The notes under the pieces were generated by a model that had not been told where the DNA came from, ran no database searches, and worked only from the letters and a program-made list of their open reading frames with translations. From assembly GCF_008830365.1 (NCBI RefSeq), contig NZ_WBKI01000002.1, forward strand, positions 248,001 through 312,000: a stretch of 64,000 nt of DNA, written 5' to 3'. Source of the DNA: Serratia proteamaculans. GTDB taxonomy: Bacteria; Pseudomonadota; Gammaproteobacteria; Enterobacterales; Enterobacteriaceae. Below are positions 36,954-46,144 of the stretch, in pieces. Position 1 is the first letter of the stretch. Each line of letters starts with the position of its first letter. The position numbers and the translations under genes are program-made.

Positions 36954-38378
36954 TTACTGAAGAGCCACTTTGCGCTGTTGTTGGATGATCCACCTCAGCA
37001 GCACAAAGGCGACAACCATCGCCAGCAGGTTGTAAACCATTGCCCCGGCAAACGCCTGCCCATAGCGTTCAGCACCCGCGCCGCCTGCCAGCAAGGGGAC
37101 AAAAAATGCACCGCTGGCGGCAATTCCCAATGCCCCACCAACCTGCTGCACGGTGGAAATCACCCCGGCGGCCATCCCCGCCTGCTGCTGTTTTGCCAGC
37201 CCGAGTACCAGATTAAGCAAGGGTGTCATGCTCAGTGCCTGGCCAAAGCCCAGGATCACCAGCCCCGGCAACAACCACAGGGGCTGCACCAGCGCCGCCC
37301 CCCACAATACCTGTGCCACCAGCAGCGCCATCCCCGCGGCGTAAATCACCACGCCAAGTGCCAACACGCCATTGCCCCAACGCTGCGCCAACATCGGTGC
37401 CAAAAATGAAGCCAGCATAAAAGCCACGCTGGCGGGGGCAAACAGGCTGCCGGCCTGAAACGGCGTCAGGCCAATGCCTGCCTGTAGCAGCAGGGCAAAA
37501 CATAGGAAGAACGAAGAAGCGGTCGAGTAAATCGCCAACACCACCGCCACACCTGGGGCGAAACTCCCCTGCCGCAGCAACGCCGGATCGAGCACTGCGT
37601 CCCCAGCACTCAGCGCCAGTCGGCGTTCCCAGCGAATAAAGCCCCACAGCACCGCCACGCTCAGCACCAGCGCAGGCAATACCCACCAGGGCCAGCCGCG
37701 TGACGGCCCTTCCAGCAACGGAACCAGCAACAGCAGCAACCCGCTGGCCGCCAACATCAGGCCAACGCCGTCCAGCCGCTGTGCCTGTTCAAGGCGTGAC
37801 TCGGGAATGCGCCGCGCCGCCAGCATCGCCAGCGCACCCACCGGCAGATTGATCAGGAAAATCATCCGCCAGCCGCTGCCGAAAATATCGGCTTCAATAA
37901 TAAAGCCACCGAAGATCTGACCGAAAATGGCCGCCAGCCCCAGCGTCATGCCCAGCCAGGCAAAGGCACGCCGCCGCTGGTGCTCACTGTAAAGCACGCG
38001 CAACAGCGCATAGATTTGCGGGAACAACAGCGCTGCCGTCGCGCCTTGCAGAAAACGCGCCACGATCAGCATGCTGAGGGAGGTCGCCATACCGCACAGC
38101 GCCGACGTCAGCGTAAAGCCCAACATGCCAAGGCTAAACATGCGACGGCGACCAAAGCGATCGCCCAGCCGCCCACCGGCAATCAGTAACACACCGAATG
38201 CCAACTCATAACCGGCAATAATCAGCCCGATGCCGGCAAAGTCGGCGGCGAACTGCTGCTGGATCACCGGGGCTGCCACGTTCACCACAAACAGGTCAAA
38301 CACCGTCACAAAACCGCCCAGCAACAACACCGGTAATCCAGGCAGACGACGATCGTCCTCCGCTAATGACTGTTCCAT
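36954..38378 (-). CDS. MFS drug-efflux-type transporter (14-helix, DHA2-like)
   Basis: 474 residues from ATG 38378 (GGAGG upstream); a TTG at 38390 is weaker. About 14 hydrophobic helices; motif A GGRLGDRFGRRRMF after helix 2 and ARFLQGATAALLFPQ in helix 4 mark proton-driven drug efflux of the QacA/EmrB group. Divergent from an XRE regulator gene, which probably controls it. Substrate unknown. Confidence 0.85.
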   Translation of the reverse strand: MEQSLAEDDRRLPGLPVLLLGGFVTVFDLFVVNVAAPVIQQQFAADFAGIGLIIAGYELAFGVLLIAGGRLGDRFGRRRMFSLGMLGFTLTSALCGMATSLSMLIVARFLQGATAALLFPQIYALLRVLYSEHQRRRAFAWLGMTLGLAAIFGQIFGGFIIEADIFGSGWRMIFLINLPVGALAMLAARRIPESRLEQAQRLDGVGLMLAASGLLLLLVPLLEGPSRGWPWWVLPALVLSVAVLWGFIRWERRLALSAGDAVLDPALLRQGSFAPGVAVVLAIYSTASSFFLCFALLLQAGIGLTPFQAGSLFAPASVAFMLASFLAPMLAQRWGNGVLALGVVIYAAGMALLVAQVLWGAALVQPLWLLPGLVILGFGQALSMTPLLNLVLGLAKQQQAGMAAGVISTVQQVGGALGIAASGAFFVPLLAGGAGAERYGQAFAGAMVYNLLAMVVAFVLLRWIIQQQRKVALQ

Positions 38379-38478
38379 AAATGCCTCCAAAGATTGAGAT
38401 GGCGGCAGTATGGAACATGTCCTAAACTGTTACTATATAGCCAGTTATACTATTACTAACAGCAACAGGACAACCACT
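38379..38478. promoter_or_regulatory. Divergent MFS/XRE promoter with a long-spaced dyad
   Basis: CTGTTA (38427-38432) and TAACAG (38457-38462) are inverted repeats 24 bases apart around an AT-rich core (ACTATATAG). They lie midway between both starts and are a candidate operator of the XRE regulator. Confidence 0.4.
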
Positions 38479-39315
38479 ATGCCACCGCGCACCCTCAACC
38501 GAACACGTCAGGATCTGGCGGATTTTCTGCGTCAAAAGCGGGAGAAATTATCGCCGCAGGCCGTCGGCTTGCCGAGTGGTACCCGACGCCGGACGCCGGG
38601 GCTGCGGCGCGAAGAGGTGGCCGCACTGGCGGGGGTGGGCCTTACCTGGTACACCTGGCTGGAACAGGGGCGGGAGATCAACGCCTCGGTGGATTTTCTG
38701 GAAAACCTGGCGCGGGTGCTGAAGCTGGATGCCACCGGGCGCTACCATCTGTTTTTGCTGGCGCATCAGCGGCCGCCGGTGCCGGTAGGCCATCAATGGT
38801 GTCAGGTATCGCCGCTGGTACGTCGCCTGCTGGACGACCTGAAACTGCGCCCGGCTTACGTCATGAACCTGAGCTGGGACATCATCGCCTGGAACCCAGC
38901 GGCGGATCGGCTGTTTGCCATCGGCGATCGCCCGGCGCAACAACGCAACATGCTGTGGATGCTGTTCGCCGATCCACAGCTCAACCAGCGGCTGATGGAG
39001 TGGCAGGCGCAAGCGCCGCAAATCCTGGCCAGCTTTCGCCGCGACTATGCCCGCGCACCGGAAGACGCCACCATGCAGCAACGGGTTCAGATGCTGGAAC
39101 AGGTATCACCGCAGTTCCGCCAGCTGTGGCAACAGCATGATATTCATGGCCGCTGCCAGGGGCAGCGTACTTTCACGGTGCCGGGTGCCGGCCAGGTGAC
39201 GTTCGAACATGCGTCGTTCATTGTCGATGAGGAAAATCATTTGCGACTGGTGATGTACAGCGCGCTGGCGCAATGCCCGGCCAGCGCGGCGTTTGAGGCA
39301 TTACTGCAGGCGTAA
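38479..39315 (+). CDS. XRE-family regulator with MmyB-like ligand domain
   Basis: 278 residues from ATG 38479 (AGGA upstream). HTH_31 domain: LADFLRQKREKLSP, RTPGLRREEVAALAGVGLTW, YTWLEQGREINAS; then the MmyB-type PAS-like domain (PAYVMNLSWDIIAWNPAADR). This family binds fatty-acid-like or other small ligands and often controls adjacent exporters or oxidoreductases. Divergent from the MFS gene. Its stop lies two bases before the stop of the convergent lysE-like gene. Confidence 0.85.
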   Translation: MPPRTLNRTRQDLADFLRQKREKLSPQAVGLPSGTRRRTPGLRREEVAALAGVGLTWYTWLEQGREINASVDFLENLARVLKLDATGRYHLFLLAHQRPPVPVGHQWCQVSPLVRRLLDDLKLRPAYVMNLSWDIIAWNPAADRLFAIGDRPAQQRNMLWMLFADPQLNQRLMEWQAQAPQILASFRRDYARAPEDATMQQRVQMLEQVSPQFRQLWQQHDIHGRCQGQRTFTVPGAGQVTFEHASFIVDEENHLRLVMYSALAQCPASAAFEALLQA

Positions 39316-39317
39316 GG

Positions 39318-39947
39318 CTATTTACGGCTGTCAAAAATCAGCTTGCAGGCCAGCCCGGCGAATACGCCACTCAGCAGGTAGTTCGGCCAGCGCGCGCTGA
39401 AGCGGCGACCGACAAAACGGCTTTTCATGCTGCTGACCGCCATGATCAACCCGCCATTAATCAGCAGCCCCACCAGATTCAGCACCGTCGCCAGTAACAG
39501 CATTTGCACCACCAACGAACCGGCCTGCGGATCGATAAACTGCGGGAACAATGCCAGAACGAACAGCGCCATTTTGGGATTGAGGATGTTGGTGAACAGC
39601 CCCTGTCGAAAAATCCGCATGGCCGGTACTGCCGCTAACCCGGAAGAAGCCTGCAAACTGCTGCCGGTTCGCAGCGTTTTCCAGGCCAGATACAGCAAAT
39701 AGGCTGCCCCCAACATGCGCACTGCGTCATAGGCCAGCGGCACCGCGACGAACAGTTGCGACAGGCCTAACGCCGCCGCCAGGGCGTGGCAATAGGTACC
39801 AAGCTGGATCCCCGCCAATGATGCAAAACCCGCGCGTCGGCCCTGACTGACGCTGCGTGAAGCGATCAGCAACATATCCGGGCCGGGAGTCACCGTCAGC
39901 GCCAGGCAGGCGCCGGAAAACAGCAAAAGTGTGGAAGCATCAACCAT
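39318..39947 (-). CDS. LysE/RhtB-family amino-acid exporter
   Basis: 209 residues, about six helices. Family signature at the N-terminus: LALTVTPGPDMLLIASRSVSQGRRAG (shown in part of 20: TVTPGPDMLLIASRSVSQGR) and FTNILNPKMALFVLALFPQF. Exports amino acids or related amines; substrate cannot be predicted. AGGTG upstream of the ATG. Monocistronic. Confidence 0.85.
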   Translation of the reverse strand: MVDASTLLLFSGACLALTVTPGPDMLLIASRSVSQGRRAGFASLAGIQLGTYCHALAAALGLSQLFVAVPLAYDAVRMLGAAYLLYLAWKTLRTGSSLQASSGLAAVPAMRIFRQGLFTNILNPKMALFVLALFPQFIDPQAGSLVVQMLLLATVLNLVGLLINGGLIMAVSSMKSRFVGRRFSARWPNYLLSGVFAGLACKLIFDSRK

Positions 39948-40017
39948 AAATCACCTGGTACCGCGTGGCGGGAAACAGGTTTTATCATAGATCTACCGCC
40001 GCCGTTTGTCAGCTCTG

Positions 40018-40932
40018 TCACTGTTCGGGGGCCGGCTTGTCGCCTGGCGCAGCCGTTAGCCGAACGCGGCGCTCACCCAGCAGGTTCATGCCCGCGGCCG
40101 CCAGCAGGATGATAGCCGTGCCGGCAAACTGCAGCGCCACCAACCGATGACCAAATGCCAGCCGATCCACCATCATGGCGGCAATCGGATAAATAAAGGA
40201 CAGTGAGCCGATCAGGTTGGTCGGCAACTTTTGGATCGCGCCATACAGCAATACGTACATGATCCCGGTGTGTAATACACCAACCGTCACCAACATACCC
40301 CACTGTCCGGCACCGGCCGAGGCATGGAAATCCACCAGCGGTAACAGCATCACCACGCCGACCGTGACCTGGATCAGCGCAATCAGGTGCGGCGGCGTCC
40401 CTTTCAGTCGTTTGGCGGCCAGCGCCATCAGGGCATAGAAAAACGCCGCCCCCAACGCCAGCAAAATACCCATCAGGTAGTTATTCTGTCCGCCCGCCTG
40501 TTTCGGCTGCGCCAACACCACCAGCATCATGCCGACAAATGCCAGCACCAACCACAGCAGTTTGCGGGCGGTCAGTTTCTCACCGAGGAACAACGCGCCC
40601 AGCGCCACCAGCATAAACGGCTGCGTGTTGTACACCGCGGTAGCGATGGAGATCGACGCATAAGAATAAGCGGCAAACAGCAGCAACCAGTTGATCACCA
40701 GCGCGACGCCACCGGCAATCGCCAGCAGCAGCGTAGTACGCGTCAAAATATCGCGTCGCAGTTGGCCCAGCGCCGCGCAGATTGCCAGCAGCACCAACGC
40801 GCCTATCGCACAGCGCCAGAACACCACGTTAATCACCGGCTGGCCGGACATCAGCACAAACCAGCCAATGGTGCCGGAAATCAGCATCGCAGCGATCATC
40901 TCCAGCGAGCCGCGTTTTATTTCTACATTCAT
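40018..40932 (-). CDS. EamA/DMT-family transporter
   Basis: 304 residues from ATG 40932 (GAGGAAAC upstream); the long in-frame N-terminal extension to 41169 overlaps the divergent lrp-like gene and lacks helices. Ten predicted helices in two EamA repeats (TIGWFVLMSGQPVINVVFWR; YSYASISIATAVYNTQPFML). Drug/metabolite exporter, substrate unknown. Divergent from an Lrp-type regulator. Confidence 0.85.
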   Translation of the reverse strand: MNVEIKRGSLEMIAAMLISGTIGWFVLMSGQPVINVVFWRCAIGALVLLAICAALGQLRRDILTRTTLLLAIAGGVALVINWLLLFAAYSYASISIATAVYNTQPFMLVALGALFLGEKLTARKLLWLVLAFVGMMLVVLAQPKQAGGQNNYLMGILLALGAAFFYALMALAAKRLKGTPPHLIALIQVTVGVVMLLPLVDFHASAGAGQWGMLVTVGVLHTGIMYVLLYGAIQKLPTNLIGSLSFIYPIAAMMVDRLAFGHRLVALQFAGTAIILLAAAGMNLLGERRVRLTAAPGDKPAPEQ

Positions 40933-40999
40933 GGTTGTTTCCTCAGGGTAGCCCAATACGCTTATCTTGCGGCTTTCCCACGCCGGTTTCCATGGCATA

Positions 41000-41029
41000 A
41001 AAAAGGCCATTATGCTTAACTGCCTTTTT
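41000..41029. promoter_or_regulatory. Inverted repeat between the EamA and Lrp-type genes
   Basis: AAAAAGGC (41000-41007) and GCCTTTTT (41022-41029) flank 14 bases; GGCATAAAA also occurs twice (40994, 41036). A candidate operator for the Lrp-type regulator acting on both divergent genes. Confidence 0.45.
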
Positions 41030-41068
41030 ATCGAAGGCATAAAACATAAATAACCTAATGGAGGTTGA

Positions 41069-41503
41069 ATGGATGATATCGATCGCCAGATCCTGACCCT
41101 GCTGGCCGAGGATGCACGGGTGTCGCTGAAAACCCTCAGCGCCAGCGCCGGTCTGTCGTCACCCAGCACTTCGGAACGGCTGCGGCGACTGGAAGAAAGT
41201 GGTGTGATCCGGGGCTACACCCTGAACGTCGATTTGCAGGCGTTGGGCTACGCTTTTCAGTCTCTGGTGCGCATCAAACCGCTGCCGGGCATGCTGAAGA
41301 AGGTTGAACAGATGATCCAGGCGACCCCAGAGGTAATTGAATGTGACAAGGTGACCGGCGAGGACTGTTTTATCGTGCGCCTGGTGGCGCACTCGATGGA
41401 ACAACTTGACCAGACCCTGGATCGTCTGGCCGAGTGCGCGCAAAGCAACACGTCTATCGTCAAAACCACGCCGGTGAAGCGCCGCCTGCCGCCGCTGCTT
41501 TGA
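41069..41503 (+). CDS. Lrp/AsnC-family regulator
   Basis: 144 residues. N-terminal HTH (MDDIDRQILTLLAEDARVSL, LSSPSTSERLRRLEESGVI) and C-terminal RAM ligand domain (EVIECDKVTGEDCFIVRLV). These proteins sense amino acids and usually govern a neighbouring exporter; the divergent EamA gene is the obvious candidate. GGAGG precedes the start. Ends one base before the convergent dinG stop. Confidence 0.88.
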   Translation: MDDIDRQILTLLAEDARVSLKTLSASAGLSSPSTSERLRRLEESGVIRGYTLNVDLQALGYAFQSLVRIKPLPGMLKKVEQMIQATPEVIECDKVTGEDCFIVRLVAHSMEQLDQTLDRLAECAQSNTSIVKTTPVKRRLPPLL

Positions 41504-43702
41504 TTAACGCGTACGCCGACGGGCGAACGGATTCTTGCGCTTTTTGTCTTTTTTCTCTGCCGCAGCGGCAGATTTAACCGCGGCCAGGTGCGCCTTGTCA
41601 GCTTCAGGGACTTCGCGCTGTTCGATAGGAAACACCGGCAGTGCCGCCAGCAAGCGCGAGCCATAGCTTTTGGTCAGCAGGCGACGATCGTAAATCACGA
41701 TCTCGCCGTGACATTCATTACTGCGGATCAGTCGGCCCACTTGCTGGATCAGGTTGAACGAAGCGCTTGGCAGGCTCTGCACCTCAAACGGATAGCGCTT
41801 CAGCGACTTCAGCCATTCACCTTCGGTCAGGATCACCGGGCTGTCGATCGGCGGGAAGGCGATTTTGTGGATATGTACCTGGGTCAGCAGTTCACCTTTC
41901 AGATCCAGCCCTTCGGCGAACGACTGCAGGCCGATTAACACGCTGGCGGTGCCCTTCTCGACCCGCTTACGGTGCTCTTCCACTAACCGGTAGCGCGGTT
42001 GATCGCCCTGTACCAGCAGCATCAGGCGCAGATCGGTGACGTAGCTGAGAAAGGTCTGCATCGCCCGGTGGCTGCTGAACAAAATCAGCATGCCCTTGTG
42101 CTTGCCGCTGGCCTGCTCGGCTCGGAAAAAGCGCGCCATCTCTTCCAGGTGTTCGGCCTCATTGGCCATCGCCGGCTCAAAGCGCATGTTCGGAATGACA
42201 ATCTTGCCCTGCTCCACGTGATTGAACGGCGAAGACAGGGACTCGAAGCGATCGCCGGCCTTTTCACTCAGCCCACTCATTTCTTGCAGACGCGCAAAGC
42301 TGTTCAGCGAGCGCAGCGTCGCCGAAGTGATCACTACGTGCGGCACCTTGCGCCACAGCAGCTTTTCCAATTGATCGCTGACGCGGATCCCCACGCAGTG
42401 CAGATACAGATGGGTCACGTTATCGCGCAAGTCGCGCGTGACCCACTTGGAGATCGGCGCATTGGAAGACTTGTCCAACGCAGCCAGCCGCCACAGTTTG
42501 CTCATCGCCTCCAGATACCCCAGGGTGCGGCTCATCTGAATGATGGAACGGTGCAAACGGACAATGTCGTGCTTGCCGGTCTGTTCGCTGAGATCGTTGA
42601 CGATAAACTCCGCCACCCCGCGCAAAGCGTCGGTCAGTTTGAACAACCGCGCGCAGGTTTCCACCATTTCCGCCGGCAGTTCGCCCATTTCAAAACGGTG
42701 TTCGGCGATGACGGTGTCAGTCGGTAGATAAGCGCTGACCTGATGCTCGAAAGTCTGGATCAGTTCGCGCAGTTCTTCACAATGGTTTTTCAAACGTTCG
42801 TCGTTCGCCAACCCCGGTGGGCTTTTAGGTCGGTATTGCGTCATGCACTGCTCAACGTGACGCACGATCATGTCCAACTGCAGGTTAGTCGACAATGCGG
42901 TGATTTCGCCCTCAATCTCCAGTGCGTCACGCGCCACTTCCGGCAAATGATGACCTTCGTCCAGCACCAGCAGTAGCTCTTTCGGGTTGGGCAGCACCGA
43001 TTCGGTTTCCAGTGCCGCCATCACCAACGCATGGTTAGCCACCACCACGTCGGCGGTCTCAATTTCTTTGCGGGCGATATAAAACGGGCATTCACGGATG
43101 TAATGGCAGTTGCGGCCCAGGCAGTTGGCTTTATCGGTGCTCAGTTTGATCCACAGTGGATCATCAATCGACAGCTGATAATGGTCGCGCAGCCCGTCCC
43201 ACTCATGGCGGCTGAGCGCTTTGCTCAGCTTTTGGCACAGCGCCTGTTCTTCACCGTTGGAAGGCGCCAGCTCGTCACCCAGAAACAGCATCAGGTCGCC
43301 CTGCTCGCTGACGTCAGTGCTCAGAGCCGCCAGGTTACGCGGGCAAACATAACGCCCGCGACCAAAGGCACCGGTAAATTTCAGATCGGGAATGATCTTC
43401 TTCAGCAGCGGCAAATCTTTGCTGTAGATCTGATCCTGTAGCGCCACGTTGGCGGTGCTGACCACCAAAGGTTTGCTCTCGGCACGGCCAACGGCGATCC
43501 CCGGGATCAGGTATGACAAGGTTTTGCCTACGCCGGTCGGCGCTTCAATCGCCAGGTGGCGCGGATAATCACCGGCCAGCGTTTTCGCCACTTCGGCGAT
43601 CATCTGCCGCTGCGGAGCACGGGAAATAAAATCCGGTATTTGCTGCTGCAGGGCTTTGTACCACTGGCCAATCTGATCTTTAACTGCGGGGGAGAGCGCC
43701 AT
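41504..43702 (-). CDS. dinG: DinG, ATP-dependent 5'-3' DNA helicase with Fe-S cluster
   Basis: 732 residues, XPD-like superfamily 2. Walker A APTGVGKT (54-61), Fe-S cysteines starting at Cys120 (RYVCPRN) and in NCLGRNCHYIRECPFY, DEGH box LLVLDEGHHLPE, and motif VI LIQQVGRLIRSN. Unwinds DNA-RNA hybrids, D-loops and forks. The C-terminus is basic (KKDKKRKNPFARRRTR). It stands 14 bases behind the tautomerase gene, so it is likely read from their promoter. I see no LexA box near it. Confidence 0.95.
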   Translation of the reverse strand: MALSPAVKDQIGQWYKALQQQIPDFISRAPQRQMIAEVAKTLAGDYPRHLAIEAPTGVGKTLSYLIPGIAVGRAESKPLVVSTANVALQDQIYSKDLPLLKKIIPDLKFTGAFGRGRYVCPRNLAALSTDVSEQGDLMLFLGDELAPSNGEEQALCQKLSKALSRHEWDGLRDHYQLSIDDPLWIKLSTDKANCLGRNCHYIRECPFYIARKEIETADVVVANHALVMAALETESVLPNPKELLLVLDEGHHLPEVARDALEIEGEITALSTNLQLDMIVRHVEQCMTQYRPKSPPGLANDERLKNHCEELRELIQTFEHQVSAYLPTDTVIAEHRFEMGELPAEMVETCARLFKLTDALRGVAEFIVNDLSEQTGKHDIVRLHRSIIQMSRTLGYLEAMSKLWRLAALDKSSNAPISKWVTRDLRDNVTHLYLHCVGIRVSDQLEKLLWRKVPHVVITSATLRSLNSFARLQEMSGLSEKAGDRFESLSSPFNHVEQGKIVIPNMRFEPAMANEAEHLEEMARFFRAEQASGKHKGMLILFSSHRAMQTFLSYVTDLRLMLLVQGDQPRYRLVEEHRKRVEKGTASVLIGLQSFAEGLDLKGELLTQVHIHKIAFPPIDSPVILTEGEWLKSLKRYPFEVQSLPSASFNLIQQVGRLIRSNECHGEIVIYDRRLLTKSYGSRLLAALPVFPIEQREVPEADKAHLAAVKSAAAAEKKDKKRKNPFARRRTR

Positions 43703-43716
43703 TCAACTCTATATCT

Positions 43717-44151
43717 TTACGAAATGATGGCGCTATTGTCCCACAGACCGTCGGCCGCGTCAGCCTGGCCTTCGATCATTGAGGCGCGACCCGCACTGAA
43801 CGACCACTCGTCCAACTGAGTGGTGGTGATCACCACCATCACATCTTGCGGCCGTAACTGCAGATTTTTCGCCAGCAGCTCCGCTAACCGCTGATAAAAA
43901 CGCTGTTTGGTCAGGGTATCGCGCGGACGACCAGCGGTAATGTAAAACAGCACAAAATCCACCGAACGCGGGCCGCCCAGATAGTCACGATCGTAAATCA
44001 GCTCTCCTGGGCGATATTGATCGATGGCCTGGAATTTATCGGCCGGCGGTACGCTGAAAGTCTCTACCAGCGCCTGATGCAGGCTGTCTGACAGGGTTTT
44101 CAGGTATTGCGCAGATTTTCCCTGATGCAAAGCAATGCGGCTGAATGGCAT
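43717..44151 (-). CDS. Tautomerase-superfamily protein
   Basis: 144 residues. Pro2 (MPFSRIALHQG) is the catalytic base of tautomerases; the layout with KTLSDSLHQALVETFSVP and DVMVVITTT fits the Tautomerase_3 group. Substrate unknown. Sits four bases after the carboxymuconolactone-decarboxylase-like gene, suggesting a two- or three-gene unit with dinG. Confidence 0.78.
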   Translation of the reverse strand: MPFSRIALHQGKSAQYLKTLSDSLHQALVETFSVPPADKFQAIDQYRPGELIYDRDYLGGPRSVDFVLFYITAGRPRDTLTKQRFYQRLAELLAKNLQLRPQDVMVVITTTQLDEWSFSAGRASMIEGQADAADGLWDNSAIIS

Positions 44152-44155
44152 GAGG

Positions 44156-44476
44156 CTACTCCTGTTTCAGTTCGCGCAAACGCGTTACGGCACAAGCGGC
44201 CGCAGGCCAGCCTGCATAGAACGCCAGATGAGTAATCAACTCGGCAAGCTGTTCGACGTTCACGCCATTGCGCTGGGCCAGTTGCAGATGAAACGGCAAT
44301 TGCTCCACGCGGTTAAGCGCCACCAGCGCCGCCACGGTGATCAGGCTGCGCTCACGCGGGGTGAGTATCGGCCGCTGCCAGACATCGTCGAATAATACGC
44401 CGTCACTGAGCTGCGCCAGTTTGGGGGCTATGTCGCCGAACGCCTGCTGGCCGGCCTGTTGGGAAGGTTGCATCAT
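44156..44476 (-). CDS. Carboxymuconolactone decarboxylase-like protein
   Basis: 106 residues from tandem ATGs (44476/44473) behind AGGAG; an earlier in-frame start at 44521 is less supported. CMD fold: LTPRERSLITVAALVALNRV, FHLQLAQRNGVNVEQLAELI and FYAGWPAAACAV. AhpD-like enzymes carry a CxxC; here there is a lone Cys (AAACAVT), so redox activity of AhpD type is not expected. Forms an operon with the tautomerase gene. Confidence 0.78.
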   Translation of the reverse strand: MMQPSQQAGQQAFGDIAPKLAQLSDGVLFDDVWQRPILTPRERSLITVAALVALNRVEQLPFHLQLAQRNGVNVEQLAELITHLAFYAGWPAAACAVTRLRELKQE

Positions 44477-44855
44477 TTTCTCCTGTCGATTTACCGATAG
44501 CCCCACGCTACCCGCAAACACAGCAGGCGAAAATCGGGATTTTTAACACTAAAGATTCAGAAAAACAGGATGGTTAGCTCCAGAGGACGGCGCTCGAGGC
44601 GACGCTATGTATAAATCTCACGCATGATTTCTCACAATACCCGGAAGTGTGTCGATAACAGCCGACAGTCATCCAGAGAAGAAATTCACTCTTTCCGCAA
44701 CTTTTTTAATCGTTCGACATGGAAATGAATATTTTGTCATAAATAGATCACATAACTACGGTAAAAAACCTGCGCTGCAAACAAACGGGCGGCACAGTGA
44801 AACAGCAGTACAACTGATGATAAGCGTCTTTCAATCGAATAAAGCAGGGTAAATC
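44477..44855. promoter_or_regulatory. Region upstream of the porin gene
   Basis: 379 bases between divergent genes. A 67-codon frame at 44649-44852 ends right before the porin start and has no family resemblance; I treat it as chance. The AT-rich part 44690-44770 is where OmpR sites would be expected for a porin, but I cannot define them by eye. Confidence 0.35.
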
Positions 44856-45953
44856 ATGAAACGTAATCTTCTGGCCGTTATTATTCCGGCACTTTTAATT
44901 GCGCAGACAGCACAGGCAGCAGAAATCTACAATAAAGACGGCAACAAACTTGATTTTTACGGCCGCGTAAAAGCACTGCACTATTTTTCTGACGATACCG
45001 GCAATGATGGCGACAAAACCTATGTGCGTATCGGTTTTAAAGGCGCGACACAAATTAACGATATGCTGACTGGCTACGGCCAGTGGGAATATCAGATTGG
45101 TGCCAACCATGCCGAATCCGACGGCACCAAAGATACTAAAACTCGCCTGGGCTTCGCCGGTCTGAAATATAAAGATATCGGTTCCTTCGACTACGGCCGC
45201 AACTACGGCATTATCTATGACGTCGGCGCCTGGACGGATATGCTGCCAGAGTTCGGTGATGATGCTTACGTCAAGACCGACAACTTTATGAACGGTCGTA
45301 CCAACGGTGTGGCAACCTACCGTAACAATGACTTCTTCGGTCTGGTGGAAGGCCTGAAGTTCGCCGTGCAGTATCAGGGCAAAAACGAAAACGACGGCCG
45401 TGCCGGCAGCAAGGCGAACGGTGACGGTTGGGGTCTGTCTTCCAGCTATGAAATCATCGACGGCCTAAGCGTTGGCGCTGCCTACGCTTCTTCCAACCGT
45501 ACTGCCGGCCAAAAAGCGGGCACCTTCGGTAAGGGCGATAAAGCAGATATCTGGGCTGGCGGCCTGAAATACGACAATAACGACGTTTATCTGGCGGCGA
45601 CCTACTCGCAAAGCCGTAATATCGCGCCTATTTCCGGTACTGCGACCATCAACAACAATTCTACCTCCGTTAGCGGCTTTGCCAATAAAGCAGAAGGTCT
45701 GGAATTGGTTGCACAATATCAGTTCGACTTCGGTCTGCGTCCATCGCTGGGTTATGTTCAGCAGAAAGGCAAAGATATTGAAGGCATCGGCGATGCCGAC
45801 CTGGTTAAATATATCGATGTCGGCGCTTACTACTATTTCAACAAGAACATGTCGACCTATGTCGATTATAAAATCAACCAACTCGACGGCGATAATAAGC
45901 TGGGTCTGAAAGACGACAACGTTATTGCTGTCGCCCTGACCTACCAGTTCTGA
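44856..45953 (+). CDS. General porin, OmpC/OmpF family
   Basis: 365 residues. Signal peptide ends [21 protein letters not shown], the classic enterobacterial porin start. Sixteen-stranded barrel features: [17 protein letters not shown], the constriction-loop stretch [14 protein letters not shown], and the terminal [10 protein letters not shown] ending in Phe for BAM recognition. Trimeric diffusion pore for small solutes. I cannot decide between OmpC, OmpF, OmpN or PhoE orthology. Confidence 0.93.
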   Translation: MKRNLLAVIIPALLIAQTAQAAEIYNKDGNKLDFYGRVKALHYFSDDTGNDGDKTYVRIGFKGATQINDMLTGYGQWEYQIGANHAESDGTKDTKTRLGFAGLKYKDIGSFDYGRNYGIIYDVGAWTDMLPEFGDDAYVKTDNFMNGRTNGVATYRNNDFFGLVEGLKFAVQYQGKNENDGRAGSKANGDGWGLSSSYEIIDGLSVGAAYASSNRTAGQKAGTFGKGDKADIWAGGLKYDNNDVYLAATYSQSRNIAPISGTATINNNSTSVSGFANKAEGLELVAQYQFDFGLRPSLGYVQQKGKDIEGIGDADLVKYIDVGAYYYFNKNMSTYVDYKINQLDGDNKLGLKDDNVIAVALTYQF

Positions 45954-46011
45954 TGTGATGAATAACCACCACTGCAAACCTTAGCTTCACTTGATACCCA
46001 GAGTAATTTCG

Positions 46012-46035
46012 CCGGGCGGCAACGCCCGGTTTTTT
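46012..46035 (+). terminator. Porin gene terminator
   Basis: CCGGGCG and CGCCCGG with loop GCAA followed by six T, about 60 bases after the porin stop. Confidence 0.92.
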
Positions 46036-46144
46036 CATTTGGTGCCCTGGCCTCCCTTCGCCTCTCATCGCCGCATCAGGAAACTTGCCTTACAAAACAA
46101 ACGGGTCTACATCTATATGTTGCGCAAATCAACCTGGATGACCT

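Noticed and set aside
40933-41169. N-terminal extension of the EamA transporter frame
   Set aside because: It would overlap the divergent Lrp-type gene, and the downstream ATG at 40932 has a good ribosome site and starts the first helix.
44690-44780. Possible CRP site TGTCATAAATAGATCACA near the porin
   Set aside because: Half sites are eight bases apart instead of six and one base deviates in the first half.
44649-44852. A 67-codon frame directly before the porin gene
   Set aside because: No family resemblance; sits in the porin promoter/leader region where AT-rich DNA gives chance frames.
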